Assembly: GCF_013294015.1 (NCBI RefSeq) | Contig: NZ_JABSNO010000008.1 | Span: forward strand, 1 to 64,000 | Source: Frigoriflavimonas asaccharolytica | Lineage (GTDB): Bacteria; Bacteroidota; Bacteroidia; Flavobacteriales; Weeksellaceae | Length of the DNA: 64,000 nucleotides | Direction of reading: 5' to 3' | In this document: in pieces, positions 17,037-25,653 of the stretch | Layout: each line of letters begins with the position of its first letter | Position numbering within the stretch: position 1 is the stretch's first letter | Position numbers and translations under genes: made by a program | The notes under the pieces: model-generated | Databases searched by the model: none | What the model was told of the DNA's origin: nothing | What the model saw: only the letters and a program-made list of their open reading frames with translations

Positions 17037-17539
17037 ATACCAATACAATTTTTACATTAGATTGGACAGGAGCTGTTTCACCAAACGATATACAAATATC
17101 CGTTGATGCAACTGAAGGTATGCTTTTTTTTAAAAATATTGACTGGGAATCTGAATGTATAGACCAAAATGAAGCCAGAGCAGGAAATACCAGCAAGATA
17201 TATAATGAAGGTTTCTCACTTATGTTTCAACAAAAAATTCAGCAAAAAAAACTATTAATTTTTCCTATAAATCCTTTTGAAATCAGACGCGGGCAAAGTA
17301 ATAAGGTCAAGTTTCTGATTTTTTATTATTGGAAAGAAGAGGAGAAAAATTCATGGTTGACGCGATTTATTACAAAAAAACCAACAAGTGAAATTGACTG
17401 TGAAAGCCATTTAGCAGATGTCAACTTTGAAAATTTACATTCTATTATTTCAAATTTTTTAAATGAAGATTATTTTGCTGTTGTTAATATCGTGAACCAT
17501 TGTTATCCTTATTTTAGTGATGATCCATCTGAATTGTAA
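17030..17539 (+). CDS. Unknown 169-residue protein, last gene of cassette C
   Basis: No signal peptide, membrane segment or known domain is seen. The protein is acidic with several aromatic residues (FLIFYYWKEEEKNSW) and Cys at three sites. Its ATG overlaps the end of the lipoprotein gene by 7 nt, and a terminator follows, so it belongs to the cassette C operon. Cassette B has no counterpart. It could be a second immunity factor or a cytosolic accessory; nothing in the sequence decides this. Confidence 0.7.
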   Translation: MVDTNTIFTLDWTGAVSPNDIQISVDATEGMLFFKNIDWESECIDQNEARAGNTSKIYNEGFSLMFQQKIQQKKLLIFPINPFEIRRGQSNKVKFLIFYYWKEEEKNSWLTRFITKKPTSEIDCESHLADVNFENLHSIISNFLNEDYFAVVNIVNHCYPYFSDDPSEL

Positions 17540-17558
17540 AATTTCCGAATAATTAAAA

Positions 17559-17582
17559 AAACCAACTGCGAAGAGTTGGTTT
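17559..17582. terminator. Bidirectional terminator between cassette C and tssC
   Basis: A perfect 9-bp stem AAACCAACT / AGTTGGTTT with loop GCGAAG; A-run on the left and short T-run on the right. It lies between convergent genes ending at 17539 (+) and 17609 (-). Confidence 0.8.
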
Positions 17583-17608
17583 GTATCAATTAATTAAATT
17601 TAATCCTT

Positions 17609-18976
17609 CTATTCCTGTTGATATTCAGATTCCCACTCATTTCCATCATCACCTTTGTGACCATCCAGTTTTATTACAAAACTTTTTGTTGGGAAATAAG
17701 GCGTCATTCTGATGTCTAGCCAAACTCTGTCCTTGTTTACTTTATCTTGCTCAAAACGAACAATTTTAAACTTCTCGATCAATTTGTCTGCACCTTTTAC
17801 ACCGTCTAAGAACGTTACGATTTGTTTTCTAAGGTCATCTTCATTTCTTGGTGTCCAGTTTTCAAAAGCTCTTCTGTTTAGGAAATCTAAAAGTACTTTC
17901 GTCACGTAATCAAATACACGCACTACAGAATACGTTTGTAAACCTATATTGTCTCCAGTAAATAAAGTTTTGGCAGAGAATGCCATAATTTTACCATATT
18001 CGCTAACCATAGGAACTAATCCCATTTTTTCTAGTTGAGAAATTTCACTTTTCTTTAAGTCAAATTTTACAGCATCTACTTCATTAATGTTACCATGCTT
18101 TTTACCAGCAGATACTTGAGACATTAATGTTTTGTGGATTTTTCCAGCTAATGAAGTAGAAGGTGGAAGATCTATATTTTCCTCTTCCCCTACTTCTTCT
18201 GCTCTACCTCTACCAACTAGCCAGTTAGTAGTCATTATTACATTACTTCTATGTAATTCGCCACCTGTAAGATTGGCAGAATGGAACATATCTACAACGT
18301 CATCTGGTTTATCTAGATTTGCAAAATCCGTCACCATCATCACTTTATTCTCATTACAGATTTTCGCCCATTTTTCCACCACTTTGTTTGATCCTAAATA
18401 ACCTGGCAAAGCAAGAATAGAATAACTATCACGAAGGTCTAGACGGTCATAATTTTGTTTAAATTCGTCTGCAATAGCCTCTACAAATAACGGATTATCT
18501 AAATCTGTTAATTGGTCCATAGAAGCATTTACGATACTTACGTTATCTACCTTATCTAGTTCTGTATTTTTGTAAAACTGAGCTACTGTTCTGTAGTTGG
18601 TTTCCATTTCACGAGTACTATCTAAAGCATTTTTTAAATTACTTTTAAGATTTTTCTCTGCAGATAGAGCTTTGTCTTTACAAGATTCGCCCATTTCTTC
18701 TGCTGTAGCTTCACTATCTAGCAATGAAATCCACAGATTCAATTTCTGAAGAAGATCTTTTCTTTCTGTGTCTTTATTGTGGTCGTTTAGGAAAATTTCT
18801 TTCCTCGCTTTACGGGAAGGATTCATGTTGGCAACGCCGTCTACAACGGTTTCTATAAAATTAAAACCGCCAACTTTGTTCAATTCCTCTAAAGCATTCT
18901 CTCTGCGTTGCTGGCTACTTTGTTGTTGCTGGCCTTGCTCGTTTTGGCTTTCTTGTTGTTTGCTATTTTCCATCAT
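17609..18976 (-). CDS. tssC: T6SS contractile sheath large subunit TssC
   Basis: The 455-residue protein has the TssC/VipB layout: a Gln/Glu-rich start, LDxxL-type helix (QLTDLDNPLF), ILALPGYLGS and MVTDFANLDKPDDVVDMFHS, then a C-terminal domain ending in ...FVIKLDGHKGDD. It should pair with TssB to form the sheath that contracts and drives the spike out. It is shorter than the ~500 residues of proteobacterial TssC, which fits the Bacteroidota subtype. Two start Met codons are adjacent at 18976 and 18973. It follows tssB by 1 nt and is cotranscribed with it. Confidence 0.93.
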   Translation of the reverse strand: MMENSKQQESQNEQGQQQQSSQQRRENALEELNKVGGFNFIETVVDGVANMNPSRKARKEIFLNDHNKDTERKDLLQKLNLWISLLDSEATAEEMGESCKDKALSAEKNLKSNLKNALDSTREMETNYRTVAQFYKNTELDKVDNVSIVNASMDQLTDLDNPLFVEAIADEFKQNYDRLDLRDSYSILALPGYLGSNKVVEKWAKICNENKVMMVTDFANLDKPDDVVDMFHSANLTGGELHRSNVIMTTNWLVGRGRAEEVGEEENIDLPPSTSLAGKIHKTLMSQVSAGKKHGNINEVDAVKFDLKKSEISQLEKMGLVPMVSEYGKIMAFSAKTLFTGDNIGLQTYSVVRVFDYVTKVLLDFLNRRAFENWTPRNEDDLRKQIVTFLDGVKGADKLIEKFKIVRFEQDKVNKDRVWLDIRMTPYFPTKSFVIKLDGHKGDDGNEWESEYQQE

Positions 18977-18977
18977 T

Positions 18978-19430
18978 TTAGTTATCGTTTTTCAATTCAT
19001 TAGCCACATCTTTCAAAACATCTACTAGCGCATTTCTTGTAGTTTCATCTTGCAAAATTTTCTTTAAAATCTTATTATTTTTTAATTGTCTTAAGATTTT
19101 ATTGTATTGTTCTTGCTCAATACTTAGTTTTTTTAAATATTCAGAATTTTGAGTAATACTCTTTGGTGTAAAATCACCTACGTTATTAAATCTAAATTCT
19201 TCATCTACAATAGTTCCATCTTCTGTTTCATGCTGCACACTTACAGTAGGCTTAAAATGTTTAAAGACATCTTCTACAGTTTTTAATCCTTTCACCACTT
19301 CTGGCGCAAAAGGCTCTTCTTCTGTAAGTTTACTTACGATCATTGATCTGTTTTCCTGAATATGAGATATTGCTTCGTTAGCGTCAACTTTCACTTCGCT
19401 ACCTCCAACACCATAATCAAACATTGCCAT
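18978..19430 (-). CDS. tssB: T6SS contractile sheath small subunit TssB
   Basis: The 150-residue protein is a typical TssB/VipA: a short N-terminal beta section, EEPFAPEVVKGLKTVEDVFK, a helix-breaking strand (EFRFNNVGDFTPKSI) and a C-terminal coiled helix (QYNKILRQLKNNKILKKIL). It polymerises with TssC. ATG at 19430 is preceded by 262 nt with no gene, so the tssB-tssC transcript starts here; a TATCTTTA box near 19475 is only a weak promoter candidate. Confidence 0.92.
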   Translation of the reverse strand: MAMFDYGVGGSEVKVDANEAISHIQENRSMIVSKLTEEEPFAPEVVKGLKTVEDVFKHFKPTVSVQHETEDGTIVDEEFRFNNVGDFTPKSITQNSEYLKKLSIEQEQYNKILRQLKNNKILKKILQDETTRNALVDVLKDVANELKNDN

Positions 19431-19651
19431 AATTTATATTTTTAATGTTAATACTTAAAGTTTTAAAGATAAATATTTTTTTTAATAGTTTATCGTTTTA
19501 TTTTAAATAATGTATGACTAAATTGAAAAATTCACATTGCAGATAGATTGAATTCACACGAAACTAAAAGTTTTGTAGTTACTATTCAAGAAAAGCTAAA
19601 TTATTTTTTTTACGATTTATCAAAGATTTGAAAAATTAGTATTTAAAAAAA

Positions 19652-19676
19652 AATTAGAATGATAATTCATTCTAAT
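19652..19676 (-). terminator. Terminator after the FAD oxidoreductase
   Basis: Minus strand: ATTAGAATGA, 4-nt loop, TCATTCTAAT, then at least nine T. The stem has 10 perfect pairs (19653-19662 with 19667-19676) just after the stop at 19693. Confidence 0.85.
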
Positions 19677-19692
19677 TGAGAAATTTAATAAT

Positions 19693-20730
19693 TTAAGTAA
19701 ATCTATTTAAATCTACATCTGGTAACAATTCTTGTCCAAATTCTATGTGGTTGTAGAGATGATTTGAAAAATAATTACCATTTAAAATACCGCGCGCTCC
19801 TAGACCATTTAAAATATGAAGATTTTTAACCCTAAAATGCGATCCCAAAACTGGACGTCTATCTTCCATGGTTGGTCTGTAGCCAAAATTTATTTCTAAA
19901 ATTTGAAATTCGTAAGGATAAAACTCTTTCAATCCATCAATGAGCTGCTGTCTTGCTGCATCGTCTATTTGATTTCCCGTACCTTCTGGATCGTAAGTTC
20001 CGCCGTAATAATACATATTATCTTCTAAATGATATAGAAAATGCTTCTTTTTAATAATAACGTTTTCAGGTATAGCCTCAGAAAGTTGAACCTTTATAAA
20101 ATGACCTTTGTTCGGTATAATAGGAATTTTGCTAAAATAGGGATTAGATTTAACAGCAATTCCTTCACAAAAGACGATGTTTTTGTAAGTAAAATCTTTG
20201 TAAACATTGTCCATTACTTCAATTTTAGCAAAGTCAAACTTTTCTTCAATCAAATAATTTTGAATCTTTAAATACCTAAGAAAGTCTGTAAAGAAATTTT
20301 GAACATCAATTCTACCAGAATTTAAAACTACACCTGTTTCAAAAGGATTTTCCACTATTTGCAGCGCATCAAATTCTTCACTTAAATACGCTTCTAAATT
20401 ATTAGAGATAATTTTTCTTTGCCAAATATCTCTTTCCTTCTCATCATGAAAAATCCTATGAATTGCATCTTCTACGAAATAATTTTTAGGTAAATATACA
20501 GATATTTGATCCATTGTAGTCTTCAAGGAATCTATTTGCTCATCTGCTAGCCAAAATGCACTAAACCTTTTCAAAACAACAGGATTGATAATACCTGCAG
20601 AAAAATGCGAAGCACTTTTCTTACTTTCTGAATAAAGTACAAAAGTTTTTTTGTTTAAAATTAATTGATGTGCAAAAAATAATCCTGCATACCCATCTCC
20701 AACAATAATATAATCTACGTGTTTTTTCAT
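19693..20730 (-). CDS. FAD-dependent amine/glycine oxidase-like oxidoreductase (DAO fold)
   Basis: The 345-residue protein starts with a dinucleotide-binding fold (DYIIVGDGYAGLFFAHQLIL, G-x-G-x-x-G) and has the DAO-family layout: a conserved GIINPVVLKRF early, a second FAD contact with NGLGARGILNGNYF near residue 320, and YYYGGTYDPEGTG in the middle. Expected to oxidise an amine or amino-acid substrate using FAD in the cytoplasm; the substrate is unknown. It lies downstream of gldN, separated by 51 nt that hold a terminator. Confidence 0.8.
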   Translation of the reverse strand: MKKHVDYIIVGDGYAGLFFAHQLILNKKTFVLYSESKKSASHFSAGIINPVVLKRFSAFWLADEQIDSLKTTMDQISVYLPKNYFVEDAIHRIFHDEKERDIWQRKIISNNLEAYLSEEFDALQIVENPFETGVVLNSGRIDVQNFFTDFLRYLKIQNYLIEEKFDFAKIEVMDNVYKDFTYKNIVFCEGIAVKSNPYFSKIPIIPNKGHFIKVQLSEAIPENVIIKKKHFLYHLEDNMYYYGGTYDPEGTGNQIDDAARQQLIDGLKEFYPYEFQILEINFGYRPTMEDRRPVLGSHFRVKNLHILNGLGARGILNGNYFSNHLYNHIEFGQELLPDVDLNRFT

Positions 20731-20759
20731 AAAAAAACCTGAATAAAAATATTCAGGTT
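20731..20759 (-). terminator. Terminator between gldN and the FAD oxidoreductase
   Basis: On the minus strand, CCTGAATA, loop TTTT, TATTCAGG and then seven T. It is the 3 prime end of the gld operon and its T-run reaches the start codon of the next gene, so read-through, not a separate promoter, may feed the oxidoreductase. Confidence 0.85.
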
Positions 20760-20781
20760 GATATTAATTAATTAGAATTTT

Positions 20782-21717
20782 TTAGTAATTCCACAATTCG
20801 TTTTCCATTGCTAAAATTTGTCCTTTTATTCTATTGCTTTCTTCCAATTGCTCATCAGCATTTTTTGGAATATAATCTGCAATTTTACCATCACCAGTTC
20901 CATTAGATGATTTGTAAATGATAGAACTAAATCTTCTTGCATTAATTAGATCATCAAAATTTAAATCAGCAGCAGAGTTATTTTTATTATATACTGCGTT
21001 ATTTGCTAGTAATTCTCTAGCGTCTGGATAGAAAATCCAGAAAAGATCTATTAATTCATTTGCACCTAATAATGGATTACCTTGAGAATCAACTCTTCCC
21101 ATTACTGCAGGATCTGGTCCCATTGCAGCAATTCCTAATGGTCTATATTTCATTTGACCATCACGAACATCGATAAACCACATACCCATCATCTTTAACA
21201 TTTTAACCTTATCACTTGTAGTAACAACTAAATCTGTATATTGATCTATTTCTGCTTGCGTTGGAGTTCTTCCTTCTTGGATGATATCAACTAGACCATC
21301 ATCAACCCTTTTACTAACGAGTCTCTTATTAATTTCTTCAATTGATAATCGTCTCGTGAAATTTTCATCATCATATACTTCAGCAATCTTGCCAGATTTT
21401 GCACCATCTAAAAGTACAGTATATAAAGATTTTGTTTGATTAGAAAAACCGCTTTTATTATCATAATAGAATGGCTGATTAATTTTATCATTTAAATCTA
21501 TTACTTCCCATACATAGATACTTTTTCTAATATCTTTTTCATCTACGTATCCATATTTCAATGGTGTAATTTTATTGGAAACCATACTGTCTCCAACAAT
21601 TCTCATATTATCATTTTGCAGTTTTCTATATTCTTCCGGAGAAGAAGCGTTAAGAATAGTCTGTGAAAATGCAAAACCTGCAATTAAGACTAATAAACCA
21701 CTAATATACTTTTTCAT
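20782..21717 (-). CDS. gldN: GldN, gliding motility / type IX secretion protein
   Basis: The 311-residue protein from ATG 21717 starts with a signal peptide (MKKYISGLLVLIAGFAFSQ). A longer frame to 21765 overlaps gldM by 20 nt and is unlikely. GldN is a periplasmic ring component that works with GldK at the type IX secretion outer-membrane ring. Recognisable family features are PFYYDNKSGFSNQTKSLY and FWIFYPDARELL. It is the last gene of gldKLMN and ends before a terminator. Confidence 0.9.
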   Translation of the reverse strand: MKKYISGLLVLIAGFAFSQTILNASSPEEYRKLQNDNMRIVGDSMVSNKITPLKYGYVDEKDIRKSIYVWEVIDLNDKINQPFYYDNKSGFSNQTKSLYTVLLDGAKSGKIAEVYDDENFTRRLSIEEINKRLVSKRVDDGLVDIIQEGRTPTQAEIDQYTDLVVTTSDKVKMLKMMGMWFIDVRDGQMKYRPLGIAAMGPDPAVMGRVDSQGNPLLGANELIDLFWIFYPDARELLANNAVYNKNNSAADLNFDDLINARRFSSIIYKSSNGTGDGKIADYIPKNADEQLEESNRIKGQILAMENELWNY

Positions 21718-21745
21718 GTTTATGAATTTTATAATTAAACTAAAT

Positions 21746-23332
21746 TTACAGTACGCTAATACCAACTGTTGAAATGTTTTTCAAAGGACCACTTAATCCA
21801 TTTGCTGTAGCTTCTATATCAAGTATTAAAACGTTGTCACCACTTCTTAAACCATCTGTATAAGCTCCCAATGATTGTAATGAATTACCACTTACATAAG
21901 TAGCAGCTCTACCAGCAACTTTTAATTTGAAACCTGTAACAGTGAAAGTAACTGGAAAATCAAAATCTGGAATTGTAGCAGTAACAATTTGATTTTTAAT
22001 AGAAGAAGCAGGTACGCTTATGTACGTTTTACCTCTAATTTGTCCTTGTGGAGGTGGTACATTTTTAATTCTGTAAGTGAACATTTGAGACTGATTTCCT
22101 TTTGGACCAGAACCAGATATCGTCATATTTACGACAGTACCAGTACCAGGTCTAACACTCCATTTACCTGAACTACCACTTACACTTGCACCCGGTGCAG
22201 ATAAAGATAATTTTTTGTTATCTACTCCTAAAATAGAACCAGAAATTGGATTATCTAATCCTCTGTATAGTACATTCATTTTGTCTGCAGAAAGCATTGC
22301 TCCTGTTTCATACATCACTTCTCTTGGTCCAGCAATTACATTGTATTTGTGGGTATATGGGAAATTTTGAATAGATCCATCAGACATAGAAACATCTATC
22401 GAACCTGCAAAAGATTTTTCACCGACAGAACTTGTGTTTAAAGGTAAAAATCCTTTTCCATTTTCTTGTCTACTTACTCCTTTTATATTAATTTTATTAG
22501 AGTTAGAATAAGAACCTAAATATACTTCTGCAGTAGCAGGTGTTCCTACTTGAACATCTACTGGTGCTTTCACCACTGCATCATACATATTAAATTTAAT
22601 AGTAGCATCTACTTTCTCTTGCAACATTAAAGCTAAAGCATCTGATTGTACGTTTCTAGCATCATTTTGGATAATTTCTAAATTCGATACGGCAGCAATA
22701 AGTGGCTGATGATAAAATTTATTTTGCATCCATGTTTTATCATTATCAGCTTTACCACTTCCTGGATACGTTGTGATAAGCGATTGTTTAGCTCTATCTA
22801 CTAAGTTTTTGTACTGAGTATTACCACCAAATGTTTGATTAATATAATTTCTTACATCATCAATCTTTGCTTTTAGTGCTTTGGTTCCTTTAGAGTCTGT
22901 ATTCTCGTCCCCATCAACAAAGAAATACTCCATTACTGCTTCATTATTATTAAGAGCAGAAAAATTATCTTCTAAATTAATTTTTTTACCTGTCTTTTTA
23001 TCCTTCTCAAAAAAGTCAGAATTATCTTTCAATGTAGTTTTAACAATTTGAACATCAGATACGAGCGCATCGATCTTACCTTTCAAAACTTTATATTGAG
23101 CTAAAGGCGTTGCGTATGTGTCTGGAACGGCTGCAGCTTTAGCTTGTAAAGTTTTTTCGAAAATGTCTGTATTTCTACTTTCAGTAAGTGTTCTTGTATC
23201 TTGTAATGATTGAGTTGATTCATAATAAGAACGGATTATCTCTGCATCAATATTTAACGCCAACATCGCGATGAATACGAGGTACATCAAATTGATCATT
23301 TTCTGACGTGGAGTCTGTTTTCCTTGTGCCAT
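21746..23332 (-). CDS. gldM: GldM, type IX secretion motor subunit
   Basis: The 528-residue protein has one N-terminal membrane helix after a positively charged start (QKMINLMYLVFIAMLALNI) and a long periplasmic part of stacked domains. The helix contains the conserved Glu-like acidic residue needed for the GldLM proton-driven motor (NIDAEII). It lies 48 nt after gldL and is followed by gldN; the gldL-gldM pair forms the inner-membrane motor that drives gliding and type IX secretion. Confidence 0.92.
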   Translation of the reverse strand: MAQGKQTPRQKMINLMYLVFIAMLALNIDAEIIRSYYESTQSLQDTRTLTESRNTDIFEKTLQAKAAAVPDTYATPLAQYKVLKGKIDALVSDVQIVKTTLKDNSDFFEKDKKTGKKINLEDNFSALNNNEAVMEYFFVDGDENTDSKGTKALKAKIDDVRNYINQTFGGNTQYKNLVDRAKQSLITTYPGSGKADNDKTWMQNKFYHQPLIAAVSNLEIIQNDARNVQSDALALMLQEKVDATIKFNMYDAVVKAPVDVQVGTPATAEVYLGSYSNSNKINIKGVSRQENGKGFLPLNTSSVGEKSFAGSIDVSMSDGSIQNFPYTHKYNVIAGPREVMYETGAMLSADKMNVLYRGLDNPISGSILGVDNKKLSLSAPGASVSGSSGKWSVRPGTGTVVNMTISGSGPKGNQSQMFTYRIKNVPPPQGQIRGKTYISVPASSIKNQIVTATIPDFDFPVTFTVTGFKLKVAGRAATYVSGNSLQSLGAYTDGLRSGDNVLILDIEATANGLSGPLKNISTVGISVL

Positions 23333-23379
23333 TGTTTTTGTTTAGTTTAATTAATAATTTGATTGGTACGCCGCGGAAA

Positions 23380-24090
23380 TTATGATTTCATTGCAGTGAG
23401 CATACCACCATAAACTCTATTTAAACTATTCAGATTACCTGTGAGGCCATCTAATTCTGCATTGAATTTTTCTGAGTGTTCTGCAGATTTTTCTAAATCT
23501 GTAATATACTTAGCATTTTGCTCCATTTGGCTTCTGCCATTTTCTACTTGTAGAGCGTACAATTTATTCAAACTATCCATATGATTTGCAGCAAGATTTA
23601 ATTGGTCATTATATTTATGAGTAGAAGCAGAAACATCTACAGTTTGATTAATTTGGTCTACAGAGGTAGAAAATTTATCAATACCTGTTCTTAATCTCTC
23701 GAATAAATTTACATCTAGTTTAGCATCTTCCAACATCTTGTCTAGTTTAGTAGATAGAGATGTTTCCATTTCAGACATGAAGTCCATTTGCTTAGCTTGA
23801 ACGCTTGCCATATTTGCATGAACTGGATTTGGGTTAGCATTTCTATCCAATAATTCTGGATAAACATTTTCCCAAGCATAAGATTCTTCAGATTTTGGTG
23901 GGTCAAATGCAAATATCACAAAGATAAATGCCTCTGTAACTAATCCTACAGTAAGTGCTAAATTTCCTGTGATAGGACCAATAGCGAAGTGGGTAATTTT
24001 GAATAATGCACCTATAATTACAATTGCAGCACCAAATGAATAAATGAAGTTATATATTCCTTCTTTTGATGTAAAGATTCCTCTAGCCAT
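23380..24090 (-). CDS. gldL: GldL, type IX secretion motor subunit
   Basis: The 236-residue protein has two N-terminal membrane helices (FIYSFGAAIVIIGALFKITH and ALTVGLVTEAFIFVIFAFD) and a long cytoplasmic coiled-coil tail. This is the typical GldL layout. A Lys/His between the helices and a Glu in the second helix form the proton path with GldM. It stands between gldK and gldM in the usual order. Confidence 0.92.
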   Translation of the reverse strand: MARGIFTSKEGIYNFIYSFGAAIVIIGALFKITHFAIGPITGNLALTVGLVTEAFIFVIFAFDPPKSEESYAWENVYPELLDRNANPNPVHANMASVQAKQMDFMSEMETSLSTKLDKMLEDAKLDVNLFERLRTGIDKFSTSVDQINQTVDVSASTHKYNDQLNLAANHMDSLNKLYALQVENGRSQMEQNAKYITDLEKSAEHSEKFNAELDGLTGNLNSLNRVYGGMLTAMKS

Positions 24091-24126
24091 AATGTTTAGT
24101 ATTATTAGTTTTTAAAAAATAGTTTG

Positions 24127-25548
24127 TTAGTTTGTTCTTCTTTTTGGTTTTACCGCAGCTTCTGGAATATCTTGTATTGTTCTAAAACCAATATAACTTC
24201 TTGCAGAATCTTTTCTTTCCCAATCTCTATTACCTGTCATCAACATTGCTCCTATATCTTTCCAAGAACCTCCTCTTACAGATTTCTTCGTATCTGCTTG
24301 TCCTTTTGTAGAAGGATTCATAGAATTTGTCATTTGGTAAGAAGAATTGTTGAATTCTGATACCGTCCATTCAGAAACGTTTCCTGCCATATCATATAAT
24401 CCAAAACCATTCTTTCTGAATTTTTTTGAAGGACCTGTAAATGCATAAGTTCCTTTTTTCTCGTCTTCTAAATAATTACCACGAGTTGGCTTAAAGTTTG
24501 CAAGGTAGCAACCTCTATCATCCATTAAATAAGGACCTCCCCAAGGAAAAGTTGCATTTTCTAGACCACCTCTTGCTGCATATTCCCATTCAACTTCAGT
24601 TGGTAGACGGAAATTCAAAGGACGTTGTTTTTTCTTTTTCAAACTTTCGTTGTAATCAGATTTCAACTTAGATCTAAAAGCACAATATGCTCTAGCTTGA
24701 TCCCAAGTTACACCAACAACTGGATAGCTTTTGTAAGCATTGTGCCAGAAATATTGTTCGAACATTGGCTCATTGTAAGAATAGCTAAAATCTTTCACCC
24801 AAACAGTTGTATCTGGATATACTGCTAAACTTTCTCTTTTTATATAGTTCGCACCTCTTTCTTTATTTTGAATAGCTGATCCAAAATCTTCCCATTGGTA
24901 AGAATATTTTAATTTACTTGCGTCGATCATTTTCTGACCGTTAAATCTGTCTGAAGCTGGAAGATACATAGATTCTACTACTTCTGCATACTCTACATCT
25001 GGGTAATTTTTCGTACTCCAATGCAAAGGTTGTTTCCAATCTAATTTCTTAGAAGCATCGTAACCATCTCTTGATCCTTGATTTTCTAAATATTCTTCGT
25101 AAGGAGTTAAATTACCTTGATTTGCGGTGTTATCAATATAAGCATAATCTGTAATACTTTTACCTTTACCTTTTCCACTACCGAAGCCATCACCTGCAGC
25201 TTCTGCAAGAAGCGTACGAGCTATAGAATCTCTCACATAGTTTACAAACACACGATATTCAGCGTTGGTAGTTTCTGCTTCATCCATAAAGAATGAGGAA
25301 ACAGTAACTGTTGTCAATGGCGCTTTTTCCGATGTGTTCGTTCTATCTTCATCAGCAAGACCTGCTACAAATGAACCAGAAGGAATGTAAACCATACCAT
25401 AAGGCCTTTCGGCAACAAATGATCTAGATTTCTCTCTTGGAATTAATTCTCCTTTGGTACCTGGCTTGCCAGCAGAAGAGTTGCTTCCACCACAAGATAC
25501 GATTAGACCTAGAGACGTTGATAGTAATAATAGAAATATCCTTTTCAT
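24127..25548 (-). CDS. gldK: GldK, outer-membrane lipoprotein of type IX secretion
   Basis: The 473-residue protein starts with a lipoprotein signal (LLSTSLGLIVSCGGSN), then a sulfatase-modifying-factor/FGE-like domain (residues ~55-450; YIPSGSFVAGL, RLPTEVEWEYAARGG, GLYDMAGNVSEW, VRGGSWKD). GldK forms the periplasmic ring with GldN. It heads gldKLMN; a TATATTTA box near 25575 could be its promoter. Upstream is glmS on the same strand. Confidence 0.93.
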   Translation of the reverse strand: MKRIFLLLLSTSLGLIVSCGGSNSSAGKPGTKGELIPREKSRSFVAERPYGMVYIPSGSFVAGLADEDRTNTSEKAPLTTVTVSSFFMDEAETTNAEYRVFVNYVRDSIARTLLAEAAGDGFGSGKGKGKSITDYAYIDNTANQGNLTPYEEYLENQGSRDGYDASKKLDWKQPLHWSTKNYPDVEYAEVVESMYLPASDRFNGQKMIDASKLKYSYQWEDFGSAIQNKERGANYIKRESLAVYPDTTVWVKDFSYSYNEPMFEQYFWHNAYKSYPVVGVTWDQARAYCAFRSKLKSDYNESLKKKKQRPLNFRLPTEVEWEYAARGGLENATFPWGGPYLMDDRGCYLANFKPTRGNYLEDEKKGTYAFTGPSKKFRKNGFGLYDMAGNVSEWTVSEFNNSSYQMTNSMNPSTKGQADTKKSVRGGSWKDIGAMLMTGNRDWERKDSARSYIGFRTIQDIPEAAVKPKRRTN

Positions 25549-25653
25549 GTTATTATTTATAATTAAGGCGTAAATATATAATTTTTTTAAGAAACTTTTA
25601 AGATTTTTTTCACAAAACGTAAAAAAAATTATAAAATTTTATTTGAGGTTAAT

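Noticed and set aside
25549-25653. glmS ribozyme or riboswitch near glmS
   Set aside because: This gap is downstream of glmS, and the gap upstream (27508-27528) is only 21 nt.
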